This document shows positions 1 through 7,486 of a stretch of 19,453 bases of DNA, in pieces. Below the pieces are notes generated by a model. That model saw only the letters and a list, made by a program, of their open reading frames with translations, was not told the DNA's origin and ran no database searches. Each line of letters starts with the position of its first letter. Within the stretch, counting starts at the first letter, position 1. Source of the stretch: an uncultured Clostridia bacterium (lineage in GTDB: Bacteria > Bacillota > Clostridia > Christensenellales > UBA3700). The position numbers and the translations under genes were made by a program. The stretch is taken from positions 1-19,453 of the forward strand of contig CAMOQV010000017.1 of the NCBI GenBank assembly GCA_946623205.1, read 5' to 3'.

Positions 1-1736
1 TTCCAAATCTTGTTGATGAAGTTTCTAGCTGATTCTGTCTTTTCGTCGATATATCTTGTATCGCTACCTGGAGCAATACCTTGTGTTAATGAATATCTTA
101 ATGAGTCTGCACCATATTGATCGATGATTTGTAGTGGGTCAATACCATTGCCTAAAGATTTAGACATCTTTCTACCATACTTATCTCTAACGATACCATG
201 AATTAATACTTCTGGGAATGGTACTTCGCCCATGTGTTCAATTCCTGAGAAAATCATTCTAGCAACCCAGAAGAAGATAATATCGTAAGCTGTAACTAGC
301 AATGAGTTTGGATAGAAGTACTTCAAATCTTCTGTCTTTTCTGGATAGCCTAATGTTGAGAATGGCCATAGAGCTGATGAGAACCATGTATCTAATACAT
401 CCTCATCTTGTCTAAAGTGCTTGCATCCACACTTTGGACATACTGTTGGAGCTTCTTCAGCAACAACCATTTCACCGCATTCTTCGCAATAGTATGCTGG
501 AATTCTATGTCCCCACCATAGTTGTCTTGAGATACACCAATCTTTAATGTTTTCCATCCAGTTGAAATAAATCTTTGAGAATCTTTGTGGGATGAATACA
601 GTTTTCTTATCTCTAACAGCCTTGATAGCTGGCTTTGCAAGTGGCTCCATCTTAACGAACCATTGTTGAGAAACGATTGGTTCAACATTTGAATGACATC
701 TATAGCATTGACCAACATTGTGTGTATAGTCTTCAATAGAAACCATATAGCCTTGATCTTGCAAATCTTTGCAAACGATATCTCTTGCCTTTTCTCTTGA
801 AATTCCGTTATATTTACCAGTCTTTTCATTTAATGAACCATCATCGTTCATAACTCTAATAACTTCAAGATTATGTCTTAAACCTACTTCGAAGTCGTTA
901 GGATCGTGAGCTGGAGTAATCTTAACAGCACCAGAACCAAAGTCCATTTCAACATATTCATCAGCAATAACTGGAATTGTTCTATCTGTCAAAGGTAGAA
1001 TCAATTGCTTGCCGATCATATCTTTATATCTTTCATCCTTTGGATTTACAGCAACGGCAGTATCACCAAACAATGTTTCTGGTCTTGTTGTAGCTACAAC
1101 GATTTCACCTGTACCATCTTTTAGTGGATATCTAATGTTCCACAAATGGCTTGGTTGTTCTTCATATTCAACTTCTGCATCAGAAAGCGCTGTCTTACAG
1201 CAAGGACACCAGTTGATAATTCTTGCGCCTTTGTAGATAAGACCTTTGTTGTATAACTTAACAAATACGTTTTTAACAGCCCTTGAACATCTTTCATCCA
1301 TTGTGAAAGCTTCTCTTGACCAATCGCAAGAAGTACCTAATCTCTTTAATTGTTCTACAATTCTTCCACCATATTGCTCTTTCCAAGCCCAAGCTCTCTT
1401 TAAGAAACCATCTCTACCGATGTCTTCCTTTGTTATACCTTCAGACTTCATCTTCTCTACAATCTTAACTTCTGTAGCGATTGAAGCATGGTCTGTACCA
1501 GGCAACCAAAGTGTAGAATAACCTTGCATTCTCTTAAATCTAACGATAACGTCTTGAATTGTATCGTTTAGTGCGTGGCCCATATGTAATTGGCCCGTAA
1601 TGTTTGGAGGTGGAATAACGATTGTGAATGGGTCTTTCTTCTTGTCTACCTTAGCTGTGAAATAACCATTCTTTAACCAATCTTGGTATATTCTTCCTTC
1701 AAATTCTTGTGGATTATAAGTTTTCTCCATGTTCAT
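1..1736 (-). CDS. valS: Valine--tRNA ligase, N-terminal 578 residues (cut by window edge)
   Basis: Class I aminoacyl-tRNA synthetase that charges tRNA-Val with valine in the cytoplasm. The frame stays open from 1736 to the left edge, and I checked it in frame at three separated points. It shows the PPPNITGQLHMGHA form of the HIGH signature (H51 to H54), the CP1 editing-domain segment TTRPETLFGDTAV, a Cys-rich zinc-like insertion (CPKCGC region), and KMSKS at about residues 523-527. The anticodon-binding domain and C-terminal coiled coil would lie outside the window. I chose the ATG at 1736 because GGAG ends 10 nt upstream of it; a second in-frame ATG at 1730 is 16 nt from that site. It is the third gene after pgsA and the small membrane protein, with a 26-nt gap. 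No T-box leader precedes it, although valS genes of Firmicutes often have one. Confidence 0.97.
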   Translation of the reverse strand, partial: MNMEKTYNPQEFEGRIYQDWLKNGYFTAKVDKKKDPFTIVIPPPNITGQLHMGHALNDTIQDVIVRFKRMQGYSTLWLPGTDHASIATEVKIVEKMKSEGITKEDIGRDGFLKRAWAWKEQYGGRIVEQLKRLGTSCDWSREAFTMDERCSRAVKNVFVKLYNKGLIYKGARIINWCPCCKTALSDAEVEYEEQPSHLWNIRYPLKDGTGEIVVATTRPETLFGDTAVAVNPKDERYKDMIGKQLILPLTDRTIPVIADEYVEMDFGSGAVKITPAHDPNDFEVGLRHNLEVIRVMNDDGSLNEKTGKYNGISREKARDIVCKDLQDQGYMVSIEDYTHNVGQCYRCHSNVEPIVSQQWFVKMEPLAKPAIKAVRDKKTVFIPQRFSKIYFNWMENIKDWCISRQLWWGHRIPAYYCEECGEMVVAEEAPTVCPKCGCKHFRQDEDVLDTWFSSALWPFSTLGYPEKTEDLKYFYPNSLLVTAYDIIFFWVARMIFSGIEHMGEVPFPEVLIHGIVRDKYGRKMSKSLGNGIDPLQIIDQYGADSLRYSLTQGIAPGSDTRYIDEKTESARNFINKIW

Positions 1737-1762
1737 ATTTATCTATCTCCGTCTTGTTTATC

Positions 1763-2023
1763 TTATTTAACTACGGCCGCAATTATACAGCCTGCTACTA
1801 TTAGAACGTATCCTGAAATTCTCAATACGCCCGCAAAGAATGTATCGCTCTTTTGCCATCTTTGGGCAAGTTCTTGCACCTTTGCTATATTATTTATAGG
1901 GTTTGCTATAACAGCTAGGATTATTCCTAATGCTATGATAACTAGCCCTGTTATTACTAGCGGATTTTTAATTTTATCTGTACTGAAGTGAATCCAGTCG
2001 AAAAGCCCGCAAAGTAAATACAT
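1763..2023 (-). CDS. Small two-helix membrane protein of unknown function
   Basis: An 86-residue protein with two hydrophobic segments, about residues 22-44 (NPLVITGLVIIALGIILAVI) and 66-85 (GVLRISGYVLIVAGCIIAAV), joined by a polar loop containing QELAQRWQKSD. It is therefore probably a two-pass inner-membrane protein. Its ATG shares one base with the TAA of pgsA (TAATG), which strongly suggests translational coupling and supports it as a real gene. AAGGA lies just upstream within the end of pgsA. I recognise no family. Sitting between a phospholipid synthase and valS says only that it is co-expressed with them. Confidence 0.75.
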   Translation of the reverse strand: MYLLCGLFDWIHFSTDKIKNPLVITGLVIIALGIILAVIANPINNIAKVQELAQRWQKSDTFFAGVLRISGYVLIVAGCIIAAVVK

Positions 2024-2748
2024 TAATTGTTTTCCTTATTCTCTTCTTGAGGAAGTGGATTTCCATGTTCATCTAATGTTTCCAAAATTCCACTTGCTCT
2101 TAATTCTTTTAATCTATTGCTGTAGATGATGTAATACTGAATTACTGCATACATTTGCAAAGCGCATGCAATTAATAACACGACCATACAAGCATAATAA
2201 ATAATATCTAGTGCCACTTGAGGCACGACGAATAAACCAAACACATTATCTAATCCTAACAAGAATGTTAGAATGATTCCTGCAAAGTTAGTAGCAGCTC
2301 CTGCTTTTCCAACTTTGTTTGCCATTTGTTCAATTTGTCTTTTTGATGCTTTCATAAAATATCTTGATGTAAAAGCCATACTAGATTCTTTAGCGATCAA
2401 AACACCTACGAAAACCCAAATGAACCATACATTATCTACCCACTTTGTTTTAACCAAAGCGACCATTAATATAGCAAAACATTGCATAAGCTTATCGGCA
2501 ATTGGATCTAAAATCTTACCGATATCTGTTACCATGTTATACTTTCTAGCAACTTTGCCATCTATGATATCTGTAACTTCCGCAAAGATGAATACAAAGA
2601 AAGAAACCAAAAGCCATGTGCTTCTCTCTACTGCATCTTCTGCGTTATAGCAAATACACATAAAAGCAATAAAAATTGGAAGACAGATGAACCTTATGTA
2701 AGTTAAAATATTTGGAATTGTAAATAAGTCTTCTTTTCTAAATTGCAT
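2023..2748 (-). CDS. pgsA: CDP-alcohol phosphatidyltransferase, probable phosphatidylglycerophosphate synthase
   Basis: Integral membrane enzyme that most likely transfers the phosphatidyl group of CDP-diacylglycerol to glycerol-3-phosphate, the committed step to phosphatidylglycerol and cardiolipin. The full family signature D-x2-DG-x2-AR-x8-G-x3-D-x3-D is present: D60, D63-G64, A67-R68, G77, D81 and D85. Several hydrophobic helices follow, and the N-terminus (IPNILTYIRF) is typical of PgsA. At 241 residues it is longer than many PgsA proteins (about 180-200) because of a charged tail ending near PLPQEENKENN. The start is set by AAGGAG 6 nt upstream of the ATG. It is first in an operon with the small membrane protein and valS. 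The family alone does not prove the acceptor alcohol, but PgsA is the best match. Confidence 0.9.
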   Translation of the reverse strand: MQFRKEDLFTIPNILTYIRFICLPIFIAFMCICYNAEDAVERSTWLLVSFFVFIFAEVTDIIDGKVARKYNMVTDIGKILDPIADKLMQCFAILMVALVKTKWVDNVWFIWVFVGVLIAKESSMAFTSRYFMKASKRQIEQMANKVGKAGAATNFAGIILTFLLGLDNVFGLFVVPQVALDIIYYACMVVLLIACALQMYAVIQYYIIYSNRLKELRASGILETLDEHGNPLPQEENKENN

Positions 2749-2787
2749 ACTTTACTCCTTGCGCGTAATTAAACGCTCGTAAAAAAG

Positions 2788-2816
2788 ATTATAGCACGCG
2801 TATTTTATATAAACAA
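2788..2816 (-). promoter_or_regulatory. Promoter of the pgsA operon
   Basis: Read on the minus strand, the -35 TTGTTT (2811-2816) and the perfect -10 TATAAT (2788-2793) are 17 bp apart. TGC directly before the -10 gives an extended -10 element. The predicted start near 2781 leaves a leader of about 33 nt that ends in the pgsA ribosome binding site. Confidence 0.75.
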
Positions 2817-2915
2817 GGAAAAAGCAAACAAAATAGTGCTGGAGTAACTTGTAAAAGTGAATTCTAATAATGAAATTGATTTTACTAGCAAAATAAGGTT
2901 TTGCAAAAATAAATA

Positions 2916-3509
2916 TTAAGCTTCTTTCGAATGATATTTTGGCGTTTCTTTTTTGTCTTCTTTTTCTCTAGTTTTAATCTTATCTAACATTCTTGTGTTT
3001 GAAATTAAACTAGCAGGTTTTATATAATCATTTCTCAATTTGTTGTTTTTATTAACAACAATTTCTAAATCGCAATCTAATGCATCTAATATCTTCGATA
3101 TTTTTGAAATTGTAGGATTTCCTTGCCCTTTTTCTAATTTTGAGATATCTGCTTGATCAATATGAGACATTTTTGACAAATCAACTTGCGTTATTCCACG
3201 CTTTTCTCTAGCTTTTGCTATTTGAACCCCGATTGCCTGATTTAGAGTAGGTTTAATTTTCCCTACTATTTCTCCATCTTCATAAATGCTCATTGCATCA
3301 AAATCTAATTCATCATCCCATATAATACCAAATCCACCTGGATCCAACTTGCCATTAATGAATAATACTCTATCTTCTCTTAGTCTTACCAACTGTGGAT
3401 ACTTGTTAAACATTTTAGACATGTCATATCTAACGACCTTTCCATCTTGGAATGTCATTTCTAATTTAACATCGTCTAAAAATCTAACATCTACCGCATA
3501 TATCGTCAT
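2916..3509 (-). CDS. DUF2442 domain fused to an XRE-type HTH; putative regulator
   Basis: Counted from the ATG at 3509, the protein has 197 residues. Residues 1-80 (MTIYAVDVRFLDDVKLEMTF and a later GGFGIIWDDELDFD) resemble DUF2442, a small domain often found near or fused to toxin-antitoxin-like regulators. Residues 92-148 form a HTH_3/XRE domain (AIGVQIAKAREKRGITQVDL, then DISKLEKGQGNPTISKISKI). A basic, lysine-rich tail follows. The frame extends to an ATG at 3551, but that codon has no ribosome binding site, whereas AAGGA lies 10 nt before the 3509 ATG. A strong promoter also puts the transcription start near 3524, downstream of 3551. DUF2442 proteins usually begin at this point too. It stands alone, with no toxin gene next to it, so its target is unknown. 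Confidence 0.85.
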   Translation of the reverse strand: MTIYAVDVRFLDDVKLEMTFQDGKVVRYDMSKMFNKYPQLVRLREDRVLFINGKLDPGGFGIIWDDELDFDAMSIYEDGEIVGKIKPTLNQAIGVQIAKAREKRGITQVDLSKMSHIDQADISKLEKGQGNPTISKISKILDALDCDLEIVVNKNNKLRNDYIKPASLISNTRMLDKIKTREKEDKKETPKYHSKEA

Positions 3510-3530
3510 ATTATTCCAATCCTTACTATA

Positions 3531-3559
3531 ATCATATGGTATATATGCCATAATTGCAA
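3531..3559 (-). promoter_or_regulatory. Promoter of the DUF2442-HTH gene
   Basis: On the minus strand, TTGCAA (3554-3559) and TATGAT (3531-3536) are separated by exactly 17 bp. Predicted initiation is near 3524, right at the AAGGA ribosome binding site of the ATG at 3509. The upstream ATG at 3551 lies inside this promoter, so it would not be in the transcript. Confidence 0.65.
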
Positions 3560-3647
3560 GCGATATTATTTCTTGTGACGAGCGAACAAATATTAAACAG
3601 TTTCGCCTTAATTATCTTTTTTAAATCCGCAAACAAAATAATCCAAA

Positions 3648-3689
3648 TAAAGTCCGCATCTGCTAATTTTATTGCTTTTGCGGACTTTA
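3648..3689 (-). terminator. Inverted repeat, probable terminator of the padR operon
   Basis: Perfect 11-bp arms TAAAGTCCGCA (3648-3658) and TGCGGACTTTA (3679-3689) flank a 20-nt AT-rich loop. On the minus strand the second arm is followed by the T-rich TTTGGATTATTTTG. It lies 60 nt beyond the stop of the DUF4097 gene. The long loop and the interrupted T-tract keep the confidence moderate. The arms extend imperfectly outward through AATAAT on both sides. Confidence 0.5.
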
Positions 3690-3748
3690 CTTAATTATTC
3701 AACCGATATCCCAAACTTTTGGGGCAAGTTGCTATTTTGGATTGTTTA

Positions 3749-4696
3749 TTATGCTTTAATTCTTATTGTAATTGAACCTGTTTCTGTTGATATTTTGCAG
3801 ATTCCGCCAACTCCAGATAGTGGTACATTTACATGGCCTGTATCTGAATGAGCATCAAAGATTTTTGTTGTTAACAAAGTTCCTGATACATCTCCTGTTG
3901 AAGTTTCAATTGTTAGTGTTTGTGCATCGCAATCTTCTAGTGTTACATCCCCTGTTGATGCCTTAATCGCAATACTATCTACGATAACTACATTGTCAAG
4001 AGTGATGCTTCCTGTTGAAGAATTAGCTGTTAATGTATTTGCGGTTACGTTCTTTGCAGATATCTTTCCTGTTGAAACTCTTAATGTACAAGCTTGTGTA
4101 ACGTTTACGTTATCTAAAGATAATGCACCTGTTGACATCCAAACTCTTAAGCTCTTTGGAGTAATATTCTTAACCGAAACACTACCTGTCGATGCTTCAA
4201 TGTCTAAATCTCCTTTTACATTAGAAGCTAGAGTTAAGGCACCTGTAGATAATTTGATTGTTCCAACATTGAATGAGAATTCATTTGGTACTAAGATTGA
4301 GCCTGTTGATCCAGAAATGTTCAATGTATCATATTCGCCTTGTGGCATATATACAGTTACCTTCATATTTCTAACATCAAAGTTAAACCAATTTTCATAC
4401 CATGCACTATTATCTGTTTGCACAATTTTAAGTGTGCCTTCTTCTACTTTAACTGTGTTATATACCTTTTCTGTTTCTTCACAAACAACCTTTTTAGTTC
4501 CATCTGTTGTTGGTACAAATTCTAAAGCTTCTGCACCGATATCTATAGAAATGTTAGTAAATTCGTCTGTTAATTCATATGTATTTGTTATTATTGGAGT
4601 TGGCTCTCTATTTACAACAGCATATGCAATAATACCACCGCCAGCTGCCAATAAAATTATGCCTAAAATTAGTGTAATTATTAATCCTTTTTTCAT
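3749..4696 (-). CDS. DUF4097-family repeat protein, membrane-anchored, exported
   Basis: The 315-residue protein starts with a lysine-led hydrophobic helix, about residues 5-27 (LIITLILGIILLAAGGGIIA), which is a signal anchor. The remainder is beta-rich with ten or so tandem units of about 20 residues, each marked by (S/D/E)TG followed by a hydrophobic strand: STGSI, STGAL, STGSV, STGAL, STGKI, STGSI, STGDV, STGDV, DTGHV, ETGSI. This is the pattern of DUF4097, which is predicted to form a right-handed beta-helix. It starts 3 nt after the stop of the DUF1700 gene, with the ribosome binding site inside that gene's last codons. PadR-DUF1700-DUF4097 is a recurrent gene set in Firmicutes, thought to concern the cell envelope; its molecular function is not established. 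Confidence 0.88.
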   Translation of the reverse strand: MKKGLIITLILGIILLAAGGGIIAYAVVNREPTPIITNTYELTDEFTNISIDIGAEALEFVPTTDGTKKVVCEETEKVYNTVKVEEGTLKIVQTDNSAWYENWFNFDVRNMKVTVYMPQGEYDTLNISGSTGSILVPNEFSFNVGTIKLSTGALTLASNVKGDLDIEASTGSVSVKNITPKSLRVWMSTGALSLDNVNVTQACTLRVSTGKISAKNVTANTLTANSSTGSITLDNVVIVDSIAIKASTGDVTLEDCDAQTLTIETSTGDVSGTLLTTKIFDAHSDTGHVNVPLSGVGGICKISTETGSITIRIKA

Positions 4697-4699
4697 AGC

Positions 4700-5293
4700 T
4701 TAGTTACTCCCCTTTTTGATAATTTTTGCCTTGATCTTTGTAACGATTCTCTTAGAAACTCTGAATGTTCCTTTCGTCATTACAACGCATACGTTGTAGA
4801 ACGCGAATACACCACCTAATGATGCAACTGCGATACCTAATGGCAAGTAGTTCGTTACGCCATCTGAGTATGCGGCGAAGAATGCGATTAGTCCTGCAAT
4901 GAAGCTTGCACCGAATGCACACTCTATTGCATATGCAGCGATATCAAATATCCAAATTAAAAGATATCCAACTGCGCATAGCAAAATGCCCGTTACAGCT
5001 AATGGGAACCATAGTGGGAATCCTAAAACTAGTAACACTATTTCCCAAGTTTTAATTTGTCTTTTTGGTTTAACTTTTTCTTTGATAAGCTTTACGATGT
5101 GTGTATCTTTAGCGATGTCGTTTACGATATCATCAACACTACCAATTTGAGCTACAGCTTCCTCTTCTTCTAAACCTTCATCGATTCGATCTTCAATCAT
5201 TTCAGCATAGAAATCTACACGATTGTCAATTTCATCTTTAGGCAAACCTGCTAAATTTCTTCTTAGTTCTCTTAAAAATTCTTCCTTTTTCAT
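4700..5293 (-). CDS. DUF1700 (HAAS domain) multi-pass membrane protein
   Basis: The 197-residue protein begins with the helical HAAS-type domain (MKKEEFLRELRRNLAGLPKD, then DFYAEMIEDRIDEGLEEEEA and IGSVDDIVNDI). Hydrophobic segments follow at about residues 82-108, 112-140 and 145-172, and the tail is basic (KRIVTKIKAKIIKKGSN). It overlaps the end of padR by 4 nt (ATGA), so translation is probably coupled. Such proteins accompany PadR regulators and DUF4097 proteins, and the amphipathic N-terminal domain is thought to sense or bind a partner. The exact role is unknown. Confidence 0.9.
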   Translation of the reverse strand: MKKEEFLRELRRNLAGLPKDEIDNRVDFYAEMIEDRIDEGLEEEEAVAQIGSVDDIVNDIAKDTHIVKLIKEKVKPKRQIKTWEIVLLVLGFPLWFPLAVTGILLCAVGYLLIWIFDIAAYAIECAFGASFIAGLIAFFAAYSDGVTNYLPLGIAVASLGGVFAFYNVCVVMTKGTFRVSKRIVTKIKAKIIKKGSN

Positions 5294-5604
5294 AGTACAC
5301 GTTCCTCTGCAATAAATGAATAAACCTTCATTAGTTCTGTTAATTCCTCTTTAAACTCCTCTATTCTTTCTAATCCACGTCTTGTGATGTGGTAATATTT
5401 TCTAAGTCTGCCTTCGAACTCAACAGATCTAACAACTAACATGTTCCCTTCTTCTAGCCTCTTTAAAATCGTGTATAGCGTAGATTCAGATAATTCTAGA
5501 ACAGGCTTTAAGTCCTTAATGATTTTGTAACCATACGAATCTTTATTCTTTATGGCAACCAGAACACAAACATCTAAAACTCCTCTTCTTAATTGTGCAT
5601 CCAT
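5290..5604 (-). CDS. PadR-family transcriptional regulator
   Basis: A 104-residue winged-helix regulator. The PadR hallmark is clear: RRGVLDVCVLVAI, SYGYKIIKDLKP, then the recognition-helix segment ESTLYTILKRLEEGNMLVVR, the wing GRLRKYYHITRRGLERI, and a C-terminal dimerisation helix. The frame can be read from a GTG at 5616, but GAGG sits 6 nt upstream of the ATG at 5604. The sequence from there (MDAQLRRGVLDV) begins as usual for short PadR proteins. It heads the operon with the DUF1700 and DUF4097 genes, and probably represses its own promoter, which carries an inverted repeat over the -10 box. The ligand is unknown. Confidence 0.95.
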   Translation of the reverse strand: MDAQLRRGVLDVCVLVAIKNKDSYGYKIIKDLKPVLELSESTLYTILKRLEEGNMLVVRSVEFEGRLRKYYHITRRGLERIEEFKEELTELMKVYSFIAEERVL

Positions 5605-5619
5605 TTCATACCTCACCTT

Positions 5620-5657
5620 TCGTAATACATCATATCACGAGGTATATGGGCTGTCAA
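5620..5657 (-). promoter_or_regulatory. padR operon promoter with probable PadR operator
   Basis: On the minus strand, a consensus -35 TTGACA (5652-5657) and -10 TATGAT (5629-5634) are 17 bp apart. The -10 is embedded in an inverted repeat, TCGTGATA-N5-TATTACGA (5620-5640), with 7 of 8 positions complementary. A second, wider pair of arms, ATACCTC (5608-5614) and GAGGTAT (5639-5645), surrounds it. The overlap suggests autorepression by PadR; which repeat is bound is inference. Confidence 0.75.
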
Positions 5658-5698
5658 GAGGTTTACACGAAATTTTCCAGTGATTATCGGATTAATTT

Positions 5699-7486
5699 TT
5701 AAATTGACTCTCCCGTTAATTCTTCTAAATATTTAGCAAATAATTGCTTATTATATTTAAAGCCAGGAATAATTTTAGAAACATCTTGTTTGTTATAAAC
5801 AAAATAAATAATCAAAGCGAAAATAGCATATTCGCTTCTCCAATTGAAATTTCTTTTTGTATAAACAGCATTTAAATTATGAACAAATCTAAGCGTATCG
5901 ATATACAACTCTTCCCCTCTTACAATTGTGAATGCAAATGCTCTAACAATAGCATTCATAACAGCAACTGGTAAATCGTAAATATCTAGCATTGTATCTG
6001 CAACATAGAACTTGCCATAAGTTACAACCTTTACTTTATTATGAGTTAAAATTTGGTAATGAGCAATACACTCACGAACAACATCTGGGAGGTCATCAAC
6101 AAGCATCAAAAGCCTGCCTATTTCATGTTGCAATTTATTTGCTTTTTCTCTTAATTCTTTAGATAATTTTCCAGAAGCTGCAACATACACTTTTTCTACT
6201 ACAGCAACAGCCAAATCTGGAGCTCTATTTAATGAAATCCACTTAAGCTTGGCAATAAAATTGCCAATATCCATCGTAGCCCATGAAATTGCGCTCACGC
6301 CTTCTTGTTCTAAAAACATGCAAAATTCATTAACATATTGAGTTGTTAATTCAACAATATTTCCATAAAGCGGAGACACTAAAAGTGGCTTTTCAATTCC
6401 ATAATTTATGTAGTTAATTAAATGTCTTGCTTCGCACAAATCGCCATACAAACCATTCAATTCAGAAAATATGCTTTTTGCCTTTTTCTTATCTCCAATA
6501 TTGAAATACAACATTCCCAAATAGATGTTTAAAGTGTATGAATCTGTGAAATTTTTCATTCTTGGTTTTAAAAATTCCAAAGCTTCGTCAAACATTCTAA
6601 ATTGCAAATATAGCGCCATGATTCTATCAAAAGGCATAACTTCGTCAAGCTCTCTTTCGTTGAAATATTTCAAGCAACTCAAAAGCCCGCCCTTGTCCTT
6701 CATATTGGCCATAATTTCGCATTTTAGGATATGCATAGGATAATCATCCTCATACTCCGAAATTATGCTGTTTACGAACTCTAGAGCCTCTCTATTGTAG
6801 CCCATCAGCATCATAGCTACACCTTTGGTGTAATATGCGATTGCTTTTTCCGTTTTTTTGACATTCAATTTAACGGCTTTATTAGCAAAATCTATAGCCC
6901 CTGCATAGTCTTGCTTTGCTGCAGCTTCATACATTTTTGTTATCAAATCTTGGAACTTAGTTTGAGAACTTATAACTGTAAATATAGATTGTTTTTTAGG
7001 CTCTTTAATTTGCTTTAATAAATCTCCGCCCAAAAATGTATCTACAGCTTCTTCTGTAATTTCTTCAATTGGAACTTCTTCCCCATCGATAATCAATGTA
7101 TCATTTGGAGTCTTTTCCAAAAATGACATGAAATCTTTCTTTCTTTTATTTAAAAACTTCTCGCACTTTTTGTAATAATATTGAGCTTGATCGTTTAAAA
7201 ACAAAGCTTGATAGTTATACATAACTAAAGATAGAGCTTCTTTATCTTCTGGATAATCATATAAAACGCTAAATAAAACATCTGTTGCATAGCCATGCTT
7301 ACTTCTCATAGATAAAGCTCTTGAGAAATCTTTTTTATATGACGCTAATTGTTTTGGATTTAATGTTGGATCTTTTATAGCTGAAGATAAATACTGTAGC
7401 GCAGAAACGACATCGCCAGCCACTAGCGCTTCGTCCGCTAGCTTTTTAAAATCTTTTGCCGTTACTGGTATATTTACTCGCTTCAT
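5699..7486 (-). CDS. TPR-repeat protein of unknown function, co-transcribed with Hsp33
   Basis: A 595-residue, soluble, largely helical protein with no signal peptide. TPR-like helix pairs are visible at about residues 11-45 (KLADEALVAGDVVSALQYLS), 182-245 (AAKQDYAGAIDFANKAV, then YYTKGVAMMLMGYNREAL) and 316-350 (YLGMLYFNIGDKKKAKSIF). An acidic stretch at about 130-150 separates the first block from the rest. The C-terminal third (about 365-595) is helical, with no motif I can name. Its ATG overlaps the hslO stop by 4 nt (ATGA), so it is translationally coupled to the redox chaperone gene. TPRs imply a protein-interaction scaffold. A role in proteostasis is only a guess from position. Confidence 0.85.
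   Translation of the reverse strand: MKRVNIPVTAKDFKKLADEALVAGDVVSALQYLSSAIKDPTLNPKQLASYKKDFSRALSMRSKHGYATDVLFSVLYDYPEDKEALSLVMYNYQALFLNDQAQYYYKKCEKFLNKRKKDFMSFLEKTPNDTLIIDGEEVPIEEITEEAVDTFLGGDLLKQIKEPKKQSIFTVISSQTKFQDLITKMYEAAAKQDYAGAIDFANKAVKLNVKKTEKAIAYYTKGVAMMLMGYNREALEFVNSIISEYEDDYPMHILKCEIMANMKDKGGLLSCLKYFNERELDEVMPFDRIMALYLQFRMFDEALEFLKPRMKNFTDSYTLNIYLGMLYFNIGDKKKAKSIFSELNGLYGDLCEARHLINYINYGIEKPLLVSPLYGNIVELTTQYVNEFCMFLEQEGVSAISWATMDIGNFIAKLKWISLNRAPDLAVAVVEKVYVAASGKLSKELREKANKLQHEIGRLLMLVDDLPDVVRECIAHYQILTHNKVKVVTYGKFYVADTMLDIYDLPVAVMNAIVRAFAFTIVRGEELYIDTLRFVHNLNAVYTKRNFNWRSEYAIFALIIYFVYNKQDVSKIIPGFKYNKQLFAKYLEELTGESI

Noticed and set aside
392..829. Minus-strand 145-codon frame and plus-strand frames within the first 1.7 kb
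   Set aside because: They lie in other frames of valS, which is open through the whole stretch with its catalytic motifs in frame.
2888..2904. Hairpin GCAAAA-TAAGG-TTTTGC after the DUF2442-HTH gene as a terminator
   Set aside because: The stem is short and AT-rich, and no T-run follows it on the minus strand, so I could not support it as a terminator.
3993..4703. Long plus-strand open frame of 236 codons opposite the DUF4097 gene
   Set aside because: It is the antisense shadow of the repetitive minus-strand gene. It has no ribosome binding site and a composition that mirrors the STG repeats.
5605..5616. GTG at 5616 as the padR start
   Set aside because: No ribosome binding site at the right distance. 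The ATG at 5604 has GAGG 6 nt upstream and matches the family N-terminus.
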